DNA from: Planctomycetales bacterium 4484_123
GTDB lineage: Bacteria > Planctomycetota > Phycisphaerae > SM23-33
Direction: 5' to 3'
DNA length: 5,318 nucleotides
Assembly: GCA_002049885.1 (NCBI GenBank)
Contig: MVCS01000125.1
Location: 1-5,318 of the forward strand
Below, in pieces: positions 1 to 5,214 of this stretch; the first letter of the stretch is position 1, and each line of letters starts with the position of its first letter. The notes below the pieces were generated by a model. The model did not search any database. It was not told the origin of the DNA and saw only the letters and a program-made list of their open reading frames with translations. Both the position numbers and the translations under genes were made by a program.

Positions 1-253
1 GCTTGCCCATGTTCACGCCCAGCAGGGGTATGCCGGCGGGTGCCACCCGCCGGGCCGCCTCCAGCAGCGTGCCGTCCCCGCCGAAGACTATGCACAGCTC
101 GGCGCCCGCTTCGGTCAGGGGCTCGCTGGACCGGCTGTCCACTATGCCGACGACGTCGGCCCGTTCGACGAGCCAGGGGCGCAGGCGCTCGATGGCATCG
201 CCGACGCCCGGCTTGGCCGTGTTCGCCACGATGAGGACTCGCCTTGGGGCCAT
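1..253 (-). CDS. nadK: NAD kinase, N-terminal part (runs off the left edge)
   Basis: Eighty-four residues are visible. NAD kinase phosphorylates NAD to NADP with ATP in the cytoplasm and is the only route to NADP. The protein opens with a beta-strand (VLIVANTAKPG, residues 6-16). It then has the family signature FGGDGTLLEAA with GGDGT at residues 58-62, the nucleotide-binding and catalytic loop. IPLLGVNMGK follows at residues 75-84, matching the usual GVNxGxLGFL segment that comes next in this family. The start is well fixed: ATG at 251-253 (read on the minus strand) is the first usable start after an in-frame TAG at 263-265. No strong ribosome-binding site is seen. The gene is transcribed divergently from kdsB. 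NAD kinases are usually near 280-300 residues, so roughly 200 residues lie outside the window. A diacylglycerol-kinase-type relative shares GGDGT, but the GVNMGK context favours NAD kinase. Confidence 0.9.
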   Translation of the reverse strand, partial: MAPRRVLIVANTAKPGVGDAIERLRPWLVERADVVGIVDSRSSEPLTEAGAELCIVFGGDGTLLEAARRVAPAGIPLLGVNMGK

Positions 254-378
254 GGCGGTATGCTAGCAGAATGCCCCCGCCCCGGCCAGCCTTGCCGCGG
301 GCGAGCGCCTCCGGGCCTTCCTCGGAACGGGACCGTCGGCGCGTCTCTATCGCAAGGGGGCCGTCGGTGCCTTTGCGG

Positions 379-406
379 TTGCATTCGTGGCCGATGAACA
401 TACACT
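379..406 (+). promoter_or_regulatory. Weak candidate sigma70 promoter for kdsB
   Basis: TTGCAT at 379-384 and TACACT at 401-406 are separated by 16 bases. They match the -35 and -10 consensus at three and four of six positions. A transcript would start near 413, leaving a leader of only about 15 bases. It is the best-placed candidate in the divergent nadK-kdsB spacer (254-427) but is weak on sequence alone. An 8-bp inverted repeat, CGTCGGTG at 362-369 and CACCGACG at 412-419, brackets it. Confidence 0.25.
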
Positions 407-427
407 CGGGCCACCGACGTCACAAGG

Positions 428-1192
428 ATGCAGCAGCAGTTGAGGACGGTGGTCATCATCCCGGCGCGCTACGGCTCGACCCGGCTGCCTGGCAAGCCGC
501 TGCTGGACCGGACTGGCAAGCCGTTGATTCAACACGTGGTCGAAACGGTCCGGCAGGCCCGGCGCATACAGGCCGTCTATGTCGCCACCGACGATGCCCG
601 CATCGAACGGGCGGTGCGCGCCTTCGGCGGTCAAGCGGTGATGACCCGCCCGGATCACCCTTCCGGTACCGACAGGCTGGCCGAGGCCGCCGAGCTCATC
701 GGCCTGGACGAGAAGGACGTGGTCGTCAACGTCCAGGGCGACGAGCCGGAGATGGACCCCCAGCATGTCGACCGGCTGGTGGAACTGCTGATCGACAGCG
801 ACGCGGACATGGCCACGCTGGCTGCCCCGCTGGACGCCCAGGCCGCCCGGAGCCCCGACAACGTCAAGGTCGTCTTGGCCGCCGATGGGACGACGGCCCT
901 CTACTTTTCCCGGGCGGTCATTCCCTACGACCGGGAAGGCGCCGGGGTGCGCTACCTGCTGCACATGGGCATATATGCCTATCGCAAAGGGTTTCTGCTC
1001 CGGTTCGCCTCCCTGGAGCCCACCCCGGCCGAGCGGGCCGAGAGGCTCGAACAACTGCGGGCGCTGGAGCACGGTTACCGCATCGTGGTGGGTGTGGTGC
1101 CCGCCGCCACGCCCGGAGTGGACAGCATGGAAGACTACGCCGCCTTCGTCGAGCGGCACAAGGCTAGGTTGCGTTCCGCTGGAAAGGCTTGA
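428..1192 (+). CDS. kdsB: 3-deoxy-manno-octulosonate cytidylyltransferase (CMP-KDO synthetase)
   Basis: The 254-residue protein activates KDO with CTP to give CMP-KDO and pyrophosphate, supplying KDO to lipid A inner core in the cytoplasm. All family motifs are present in order: the CTP-binding IPARYGSTRLPGKPL (residues 11-25), RPDHPSGTDR (74-83), NVQGDEP (101-107, the Asp being a metal ligand), HMGIYAYR (179-186), LEQLRALEHGYRI (207-219) and TPGVDSMEDY (228-237). Length matches the usual 245-260 residues. The ATG at 428 is annotated, but an AGG purine run touches it directly, which is too close for a normal ribosome-binding site. A TTG at 440 would place that run about 12 bases upstream and give a start nearer to other KdsB proteins. 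The stop lies three bases before the next gene, so the two are probably co-transcribed. KDO points to an outer membrane carrying KDO-type glycolipid. Confidence 0.96.
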   Translation: MQQQLRTVVIIPARYGSTRLPGKPLLDRTGKPLIQHVVETVRQARRIQAVYVATDDARIERAVRAFGGQAVMTRPDHPSGTDRLAEAAELIGLDEKDVVVNVQGDEPEMDPQHVDRLVELLIDSDADMATLAAPLDAQAARSPDNVKVVLAADGTTALYFSRAVIPYDREGAGVRYLLHMGIYAYRKGFLLRFASLEPTPAERAERLEQLRALEHGYRIVVGVVPAATPGVDSMEDYAAFVERHKARLRSAGKA

Positions 1193-1195
1193 GGC

Positions 1196-1954
1196 ATGAA
1201 GCCGATTGCACTGCAACTGTACACGCTGCGCCAGAAGGCCAAGCAGGACTTCGTGGGCGTGTTGAAGGCGGTGGCCGAGATCGGTTACGCCGGCGTGGAG
1301 CCGGCGGGCCTGCACGGCATGAAGCCCGAGGAGGTCCGAAAGGTCCTGGACGACCTGGAGCTGGTTTGCTGCTCCACGCACGGGCCCTTCCCTACGCGCC
1401 AGACCATCAGCCAACGTGTGGACGAGGCTGCCGCACTGGGCACGACCCGCATCATCTCCGGCCTGGGCCGGGACGCCTTCGCCACGGCCGACGCCTGCAA
1501 GGCCAGCATCGACAGGCTCGCCGAGGCCGCCGGCCTCTGTGCCGAGGCCGGCATGAGCTTCGGCTACCACAACCACTGGTGGGAGTTTCAGCCGCTGGAC
1601 GATGGCCAGTTGCCGTATGAGATGATGCTCCAGGCCGTCCCGAAGATGTACAGCCAGCTCGATGTGTACTGGGCGGCCAACTTCGGCGCCGTCGATGTGC
1701 CGGCCCTGGTGGCCAAGCACGCCGGGCGCATCCCCTCGCTGCACGTCAAGGACGGCCCGCTCGTCAAGGACGCCCCGCACCAGGCCGTCGGGACGGGCAA
1801 GATGGATATCCCCGCCGTCGTCCGCGCCGCCGACGAGAGCGTGCTGGAATGGCTGGTGGTTGAACTGGACGAATGCGCCACGGACATGACCGAGGCCGTT
1901 CGGGAGAGCTACAAGTATCTCGCAGGTGAAGGCCTTGGCCGTGGGACACGCTGA
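1196..1954 (+). CDS. Sugar phosphate isomerase/epimerase-like TIM-barrel protein (xylose isomerase-like, AP endonuclease 2 family)
   Basis: This 252-residue cytoplasmic protein belongs to the broad xylose isomerase-like TIM-barrel family (COG1082 type), which includes IolE, hydroxypyruvate isomerase and ketose 3-epimerases. Characteristic pieces are IALQLYTLR at the first strand (residues 4-12), GYAGVEPAG (30-38), a conserved STHGP (60-64), GYHNHWWEF (123-131), QLDVYW (154-159), SLHVKDG (181-187) and WLVVELDE (219-226). From the family pattern the likely divalent-metal and catalytic residues are His125/His127/Glu130, Asp156, His183 and Glu223. All are present, so the protein looks active. No signal peptide is seen, unlike many secreted planctomycete members. 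A GGAAAGG at 1181-1187 lies eight bases before the ATG, which follows the kdsB stop after three bases, so translation may be coupled. The exact substrate cannot be read from sequence. A link to sugar-phosphate supply for KDO is only a guess. Confidence 0.85.
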   Translation: MKPIALQLYTLRQKAKQDFVGVLKAVAEIGYAGVEPAGLHGMKPEEVRKVLDDLELVCCSTHGPFPTRQTISQRVDEAAALGTTRIISGLGRDAFATADACKASIDRLAEAAGLCAEAGMSFGYHNHWWEFQPLDDGQLPYEMMLQAVPKMYSQLDVYWAANFGAVDVPALVAKHAGRIPSLHVKDGPLVKDAPHQAVGTGKMDIPAVVRAADESVLEWLVVELDECATDMTEAVRESYKYLAGEGLGRGTR

Positions 1955-1974
1955 GAGGCCGGGATGCCGCCGGG

Positions 1975-2008
1975 CGGGGTCGGCCCCATGGCTTTGAGGG
2001 CCGCCCCG
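1975..2008 (+). terminator. GC-rich hairpin after the kdsB-isomerase pair, possible terminator without U-tract
   Basis: Left arm 1975-1986 and right arm 1998-2008 pair over 11 bp, all G-C, with T1980 bulged and an 11-base loop. The hairpin begins about 20 bases after the isomerase stop, where a terminator is expected. No T-run follows, so a classical intrinsic terminator is not supported. It may be a 3'-end stabilising stem or a chance product of the high GC content. Confidence 0.3.
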
Positions 2009-2153
2009 GTCGGCCCGTGTAGAAGGCTCCCGCCCGGTGCCTGTCGCCGTGTCGGCGCTGGAAGTGTTGCTTTTGCCGCTGGCGAGACGTTAGGCTATTG
2101 CTTTGGCGGGCGATCGGCCCGGCGCTATTGCGCCCGCAGGGCGCCAAGGCGGG

Positions 2154-2158
2154 AAGGA
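2154..2158 (+). promoter_or_regulatory. Ribosome-binding site that fixes the DUF1844 gene start
   Basis: AAGGA within a purine run (2151-2160) sits six bases before the ATG at 2165. The same frame is open back to an ATG at 1964. That longer start has no ribosome-binding site, and its extra residues come from the hairpin-bearing spacer, so 2165 is chosen. Confidence 0.8.
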
Positions 2159-2164
2159 AGTCTC

Positions 2165-2686
2165 ATGACTGATGAAAAGCCCCAGAGCCAGGACCAAGAC
2201 TCCCAGGCTCCCAAGGAACCGGACACCGGCCAGCAAGACAGCCAGCAGGCCCAGCAGGCCGAGCAGGCTGAACAGCCCACGCCCAAGATTGTCGTCGATG
2301 AAGACTGGAAGGCCCAGGCCCAGGAGGAGAAGCGCCGCCTTGCCGAACAGGAGCGGGCCACCAGGGCGCCGTCGCCCGTCGGCGGTCGCATGGACCAGGC
2401 GGCTCCCGGCGCGGCGGGAGCGACCCGGGAGCTGCCTCCGGCGAGCTTCGCCACGCTCGTCTCCAGCGTCGTCACCCAGATACTCTTCGCCCTTGGCGCC
2501 TTCCCCGATCCCCAGACCGGGCGGCGATACCGCAATCTGGCTCTGGCCAAGCATCACATCGATGTACTGGGCATCCTGGAAGAAAAGACCAAGGGCAACC
2601 TGACCCCCGAGGAAAAACAGCTCCTGGACGGCGCCCTGTACGAGGTGCGCATGGCCTTCGTGCAGGCCGCCCAGGGAGGCCGGTAG
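2165..2686 (+). CDS. DUF1844 domain-containing protein
   Basis: The protein has 173 residues. About the first 40 are rich in Gln, Ser, Asp and Glu with a Q-A-E repeat-like run (residues 23-37) and look disordered. Residues 41-67 (IVVDEDWKAQAQEEKRRLAEQE region) are charged and probably helical. Residues 92-167 form the DUF1844 domain, with its typical order: PASFATLVSSVVTQ, LGAFPDPQTG, NLALAKHHIDVLGILEEKTKGNLT, then a C-terminal helix ending LLDGALYEVRMAFV. The IVVDEDWK-AQA segment is also usual in this family. The function is not known, and no catalytic residues are evident. The domain is small and helical and recurs in planctomycetes, acidobacteria and deltaproteobacteria. No signal peptide or membrane segment is present, so it is probably cytoplasmic. 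Its TAG stop abuts the ATG of the following lipoprotein gene, so the two form one operon. Confidence 0.88.
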   Translation: MTDEKPQSQDQDSQAPKEPDTGQQDSQQAQQAEQAEQPTPKIVVDEDWKAQAQEEKRRLAEQERATRAPSPVGGRMDQAAPGAAGATRELPPASFATLVSSVVTQILFALGAFPDPQTGRRYRNLALAKHHIDVLGILEEKTKGNLTPEEKQLLDGALYEVRMAFVQAAQGGR

Positions 2687-3085
2687 ATGGCACTGCGGCT
2701 CGCGCTTCCGTCCGCGGCGCTGGCGGCCGCACTGGCCGCCGGGACCCTGGCCGGTTGCGGCTACAGCAGCGCCGCCTTTCCCATGACCCGTGAGACGGTC
2801 TGGCCCGTGGCCATGGCCGAGGCGGTCACTTGGCAGCCTACCCTCATCGACGAGGAGAAATTCCTCGTCGAGAGCGTCAAGGTCGATCTCGCCGATGCGG
2901 AGATGGTCTATCGCATGAAGGTCGAGGTTGACCCCAATCCCTTCGCCCGCCGGCCCAGCACGCGGGTGTACGTCCGCATCGCTCAGACCAAGCCCAAGCG
3001 CATACGGTTCGCCGAGGCGGAGAGGGCCTTCCTGGCCAACTTGGAGGTCCGACTGCGCCAACTGGCCAGGTCTGGCCGGCCGTAG
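2687..3085 (+). CDS. Small predicted lipoprotein of unknown function
   Basis: The protein has 132 residues and I do not recognise its family. The N-terminus is a lipoprotein signal: a short start with Arg4, a hydrophobic Ala/Leu stretch (residues 5-20) and a lipobox LAGC with Cys24 as the expected lipidated residue. Cleavage would leave a mature chain of 109 residues beginning CGYSSAAF. The mature part looks like one small alpha/beta domain: a helical or linker segment (36-50), a strand around KFLVESVKVDL (58-68), a strand around VYRMKVEVDP (74-83), a strand RVYVRIAQ (93-100) and a C-terminal amphipathic helix rich in Arg (109-128). An AGGGAGG at 2673-2679 lies seven bases before the ATG, inside the end of the DUF1844 gene, and the ATG directly follows that gene's TAG. 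Tight coupling suggests joint expression, although one protein is predicted cytoplasmic and the other membrane-anchored. LptE-like assembly lipoproteins were considered, but nothing diagnostic is visible. Confidence 0.8.
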   Translation: MALRLALPSAALAAALAAGTLAGCGYSSAAFPMTRETVWPVAMAEAVTWQPTLIDEEKFLVESVKVDLADAEMVYRMKVEVDPNPFARRPSTRVYVRIAQTKPKRIRFAEAERAFLANLEVRLRQLARSGRP

Positions 3086-3118
3086 CTGCCCTTGCGCCTT
3101 CCACCTGTCCGGTCGTTT

Positions 3119-3141
3119 CCCGGCCTTGATCCAGCGCCGGG
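3119..3141 (+). terminator. Short GC hairpin after the lipoprotein gene, weak terminator candidate
   Basis: CCCGGC at 3119-3124 pairs with GCCGGG at 3136-3141 across an 11-base loop, 33 bases after the lipoprotein stop. An alternative stem, CCAGC at 3131-3135 with GCTGG at 3141-3145, competes with it. No T-run follows. The position is right for the end of the DUF1844-lipoprotein transcript, but the structure is weak evidence. Confidence 0.22.
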
Positions 3142-3195
3142 CTGGCCTCGCACTCACCCACGACCAACGCTCCGCACGAACCCGCCGTCGTCGTG

Positions 3196-3233
3196 TGATT
3201 AGTGATTTCCTTCATTTTGAGACTAATTAGTTG
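3196..3233 (+). promoter_or_regulatory. Candidate operator: 10-bp palindrome plus repeated half-site upstream of the BMC promoter
   Basis: An AT-rich patch in otherwise GC-rich DNA contains the perfect palindrome ACTAATTAGT at 3222-3231. The half-site ATTAGT also occurs at 3198-3203 inside TGATTAGTGA, giving a direct repeat 28 bases apart (3196-3205 and 3224-3233) and an inverted pair ATTAGT/ACTAAT. It ends 10 bases before the -35 element of the promoter that reads into the DeoR-type gene. DeoR-family repressors commonly bind repeated sites at their own operon, so autoregulation is the simplest reading. An activator site is the alternative. Confidence 0.45.
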
Positions 3234-3243
3234 CAAAAACCAG

Positions 3244-3272
3244 TTGACATCGAGCATACCTGCCGTCATAAT
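3244..3272 (+). promoter_or_regulatory. Near-consensus sigma70 promoter of the BMC operon
   Basis: TTGACA at 3244-3249 is a perfect -35. CATAAT at 3267-3272 matches the -10 at five of six positions, and the spacer is exactly 17 bases. Transcription would start near 3279, leaving a leader of about 31 bases before the GTG at 3310. A strong promoter preceded by a possible operator fits a catabolic operon held off by a repressor. Confidence 0.75.
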
Positions 3273-3309
3273 GTGCCCGAAAGGCTGTTAATAACGACTG
3301 AAGTCAATC

Positions 3310-4092
3310 GTGACTCAGGAACTGGCCATCCTGGACCGCCGGGAGCGGGCGCTTGAGGTCATTGCCCAAAAGGGTTTTATGTCCCTTGGCGAGCTGGTCG
3401 AGTTGTTGGGGGTATCTGAGAGCACGATTCGCCGGGACCTGGAGGTGCTGGAAAGGCAAGGGTCGATTCGCCGCACGCACGGGGGGGCGGTCTCCCTCAT
3501 GGAGCCGCCCGCGGCCAGGTTGGCCTTCACCGACCGCCAGGCCACTGCCCTGGAGGAAAAGCGCGCCATTGCCGCCGCGGTGGCGGGGCGGATCGTGGAC
3601 AACCAGACCGTCATCCTCGATGGGGGCACCACTTGCTGCCGGGTGGCCGAGGCCCTTCTGGGCCGGCGGCTCAGTATCGTGACCAACTCGGTGCCAATCG
3701 CGGCCCTGCTGGGCGGGGAGGTCCAGACCGAGCTGACCGTCATCGGCGGGTACCTCTACCCGCGGACCGGCGTGACCCTTGGTGTGGCTGCCCTGGAGAT
3801 GCTCGATGCCCTGCGGGCGGCGCAGTTGGTGCTGAGCTGTGCCGCGGTCAACCGCGACGGGCTCTTCAACGTCAACGAGATGATGACGGCGGTGGAGCGG
3901 CGGATGATCGAGGTGGCCGACGAGGTCATCCTGGCGGTGGACCACACCAAGTTTGGCAAGCGTGCCATCGCCCCCCTGTGCGAATGGTCCAGCATAGACG
4001 TGCTGGTGACGGACTGGGGCACCGGCGAGGCCTGGCGGCAGTGGGTCGTCAGCCAGCACGTGGAGCTGGTGGTGGCGGAGCGGCAGCGATGA
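3310..4092 (+). CDS. DeoR/GlpR-family transcriptional regulator of the BMC locus
   Basis: The protein has 260 residues, the usual family length. The N-terminal winged helix-turn-helix spans about residues 6-60: LDRRERALEVIAQKGFMSLGELVELL, then the DeoR signature GVSESTIRRDLEVLERQG (34-51) and RRTHGGAV (54-61). The C-terminal DeoRC sensor domain, related to ribose-5-phosphate isomerase, has DGGTTC (104-109), TNSVPIA (125-131), AVNRDGLFNVNE (179-190) and DHTKFGK (211-217). These positions usually bind a phosphorylated sugar effector. The role inferred is repression of the downstream microcompartment genes until such an intermediate appears. GTG at 3310 is the first standard start after an in-frame TAA at 3292-3294. 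It has only a poor ribosome-binding site (GAAG at 3300-3303), which fits low expression of a regulator. The next internal Met would remove the helix-turn-helix. The stop overlaps the pduL start by four bases. Confidence 0.94.
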   Translation: MTQELAILDRRERALEVIAQKGFMSLGELVELLGVSESTIRRDLEVLERQGSIRRTHGGAVSLMEPPAARLAFTDRQATALEEKRAIAAAVAGRIVDNQTVILDGGTTCCRVAEALLGRRLSIVTNSVPIAALLGGEVQTELTVIGGYLYPRTGVTLGVAALEMLDALRAAQLVLSCAAVNRDGLFNVNEMMTAVERRMIEVADEVILAVDHTKFGKRAIAPLCEWSSIDVLVTDWGTGEAWRQWVVSQHVELVVAERQR

Positions 4093-4772
4093 CGGCGTTG
4101 AACATCCCCATGCCACGGGAGCAACTGGAGCGGATCGTCCGCCGCATGGTGCGGGAGCGGCTGGCGCGACCCCAGCCGGCAGGCCCGGCCGTGCCCTACG
4201 AACCCAACCTGGTCGTCAACGTCTCCGCCCGGCACATACATCTCACCGAGGCCGACCTGAAGAGGCTCTTCGGGCCCGATGCGGAGCTGACGGTGTACCG
4301 CTGGCTGTACCAGCCGGGAGAGTTCGCCGCGGAGCAGACGGTGACCGTCTTCGGCCCCCGTCGGCGGATGATCGACCGCGTGCGGGTGCTCGGGCCGGTG
4401 CGGTCCTATACGCAGCTCGAACTGGCCCTGACCGACGCCATCGCCCTGGGCATCGACGCCCCGGTGCGTCCCTCCGGCGACATCGCCGGCACCCCCGGCT
4501 GCGTGGTGGTGGGCCCGGCGGGCGTGCTGGACATGACCGAGGGCGTCATCCGCGCCCAGCGGCACGTGCACATGTCGCCGGCCGACGCGGAGTACTACGG
4601 CTTCTCCGACAGGCAGTACGTTCGGCTGCGGGTGGTGAGCGCCTGCACCACGACCTTCGAGCGGGTGCTCTGCCGGGTTGACCCGCGGTTCCTGCTGGAG
4701 GTGCACCTGGACACCGACGAGGGCAACGCCTGTGACCTGCCGAACGCCTCGGCAGTGGAGCTGATGGCGTGA
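4089..4772 (+). CDS. pduL: PduL-type phosphate acyltransferase (phosphotransacylase) of a bacterial microcompartment
   Basis: The 227-residue enzyme exchanges acyl-CoA and phosphate for acyl-phosphate and CoA, recycling CoA inside the organelle. It has the tandem PTAC domains and the zinc-site histidines of PduL: VNVSARHIHLT with His49 and His51, QRHVHMSP with His159 and His161, and EVHLDTDEGNAC with His206. Glu111 in YTQLELA is a probable further ligand. VLGPVRSYTQ supplies a conserved Arg (105), which by family analogy contacts phosphate. GPAGVLDMTEGVIRAQ (142-157) links the domains. Residues about 8-27, preceding the first domain and followed by a Pro/Ala linker, form an amphipathic Arg-rich helix resembling BMC encapsulation peptides. 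The ATG overlaps the regulator's TGA (ATGA), and GGAG at 4077-4080 lies eight bases upstream, so translation is coupled. Acyl specificity (acetyl, propionyl or lactyl) cannot be read from sequence. Confidence 0.95.
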   Translation: MTALNIPMPREQLERIVRRMVRERLARPQPAGPAVPYEPNLVVNVSARHIHLTEADLKRLFGPDAELTVYRWLYQPGEFAAEQTVTVFGPRRRMIDRVRVLGPVRSYTQLELALTDAIALGIDAPVRPSGDIAGTPGCVVVGPAGVLDMTEGVIRAQRHVHMSPADAEYYGFSDRQYVRLRVVSACTTTFERVLCRVDPRFLLEVHLDTDEGNACDLPNASAVELMA

Positions 4773-4803
4773 ACAGACGTTGTGGGAATCGATATTGAGC
4801 CGA

Positions 4804-4850
4804 CCGCTGCCGGATGGCGGGGCACTGGGCTGGTCCCCTGCCGGTGGCGG
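4804..4850 (+). other. Strong intercistronic hairpin between pduL and the first shell gene
   Basis: The arm 4804-4813 pairs with 4841-4850 over 10 bp: eight Watson-Crick pairs and two central G-U wobbles. Inside it GGGG at 4819-4822 can pair with CCCC at 4835-4838. It lies in the 110-base spacer 4773-4882, about 20 bases before the ribosome-binding site of the BMC-H gene. No T-run follows, so full termination is unlikely. An RNA-processing or stabilising element that raises shell-protein output is a plausible role, by inference. Confidence 0.5.
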
Positions 4851-4869
4851 CCGGTGAGGCTGCATTGAC

Positions 4870-4875
4870 AAGGAG
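4870..4875 (+). promoter_or_regulatory. Strong ribosome-binding site of the first BMC-H gene
   Basis: AAGGAG lies seven bases before the ATG at 4883. It settles the start against an in-frame ATG at 4814, which sits inside the intercistronic hairpin, has no ribosome-binding site, and would add 23 residues absent from BMC-H proteins. Confidence 0.85.
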
Positions 4876-4882
4876 ACAACAG

Positions 4883-5188
4883 ATGGCGTTGCAGGCATTG
4901 GGCATGGTCGAGACCCGGGGCCTGGTGGCCCTCATCGAGGCCTCCGACGCGATGTGCAAGGCGGCGAAGGTCGAACTGGTCGGCTGGGACCGGGTCGGTT
5001 CGGGCATGGTGACCTCCTTCGTCCGGGGCGACGTGGCGGCGGTGAAGGCGGCCGTGGACGCCGGTGCCGCCGCCGCTGCCAAGGTCGGCGAGGTGGTTTC
5101 CGTCCACGTCATTCCGCGCCCGCACGACGACCTCGGCCGGGCCGTGCCCGCCAAGGGCAGCCCGGCCCGGCGGGGCGGCCGGAAGTGA
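4883..5188 (+). CDS. BMC-H shell protein (hexameric bacterial microcompartment protein), first copy
   Basis: The 101-residue protein is a single BMC domain (PF00936 type) that forms hexamers tiling the organelle facets. It begins MALQALGMVETRG, followed by EASDAMCKAAKV with Lys26, the position of the conserved inter-hexamer edge lysine in PduA-type proteins. The pore loop DRVGSGM (36-42) has the classical Gly-Ser-Gly (39-41). FVRGDVAAVKAAVDAGAAAA (47-66) and VGEVVSVHVIPRPH (68-81) complete the fold. A Gly-Ser-Gly pore suits passage of small polar metabolites, and no metal or iron-sulfur residues sit in the loop. The C-terminal tail (82-101) is short and basic, ending ARRGGRK. The gene follows pduL in the same direction and has a far better ribosome-binding site than the regulator, fitting the high copy number shells need. 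It most resembles canonical PduA/EutM-like BMC-H proteins. Confidence 0.96.
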   Translation: MALQALGMVETRGLVALIEASDAMCKAAKVELVGWDRVGSGMVTSFVRGDVAAVKAAVDAGAAAAAKVGEVVSVHVIPRPHDDLGRAVPAKGSPARRGGRK

Positions 5189-5200
5189 CCCACCAACGGC

Positions 5201-5206
5201 AAGGAG
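5201..5206 (+). promoter_or_regulatory. Ribosome-binding site of the second BMC-H gene
   Basis: AAGGAG, continuing as AAGG to 5210, lies eight bases before the ATG at 5215 and fixes that start. It nearly duplicates the site before the first BMC-H gene. Confidence 0.8.
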
Positions 5207-5214
5207 AAGGGCAG

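Noticed and set aside
347..1780. A 477-codon minus-strand open frame opposite kdsB and the isomerase
   Set aside because: Its translation shows no recognisable motif, while the plus strand carries complete KdsB and TIM-barrel motif sets. Long antisense frames are expected in GC-rich coding DNA.
2067..2096. TTGCTT with an 18-base spacer and TAGGCT as a promoter for the DUF1844 gene
   Set aside because: Each hexamer matches consensus at only three of six positions. A promoter in this spacer is likely, but this one is not distinguishable from background.
1964..2164. An upstream ATG extension of the DUF1844 protein by 67 residues
   Set aside because: There is no ribosome-binding site at 1964 and the extra residues are not like the family. 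AAGGA before the ATG at 2165 is well placed.
2090..3157. A 355-codon minus-strand open frame opposite the DUF1844 and lipoprotein genes
   Set aside because: The plus-strand genes have ribosome-binding sites, a lipobox and a known domain. The antisense translation has none of these.
4865..4870. A perfect TTGACA upstream of the first BMC-H gene as a separate promoter
   Set aside because: Seventeen bases downstream the sequence is GTTGCA inside the gene, which is not a -10. The hexamer also overlaps the ribosome-binding site, so it is probably coincidental.
3756..4898. A 380-codon minus-strand open frame opposite the regulator and pduL
   Set aside because: It is a GC-driven shadow. It crosses the boundary of two well-supported genes and the hairpin spacer, and its translation is low-complexity His/Arg/Pro-rich.
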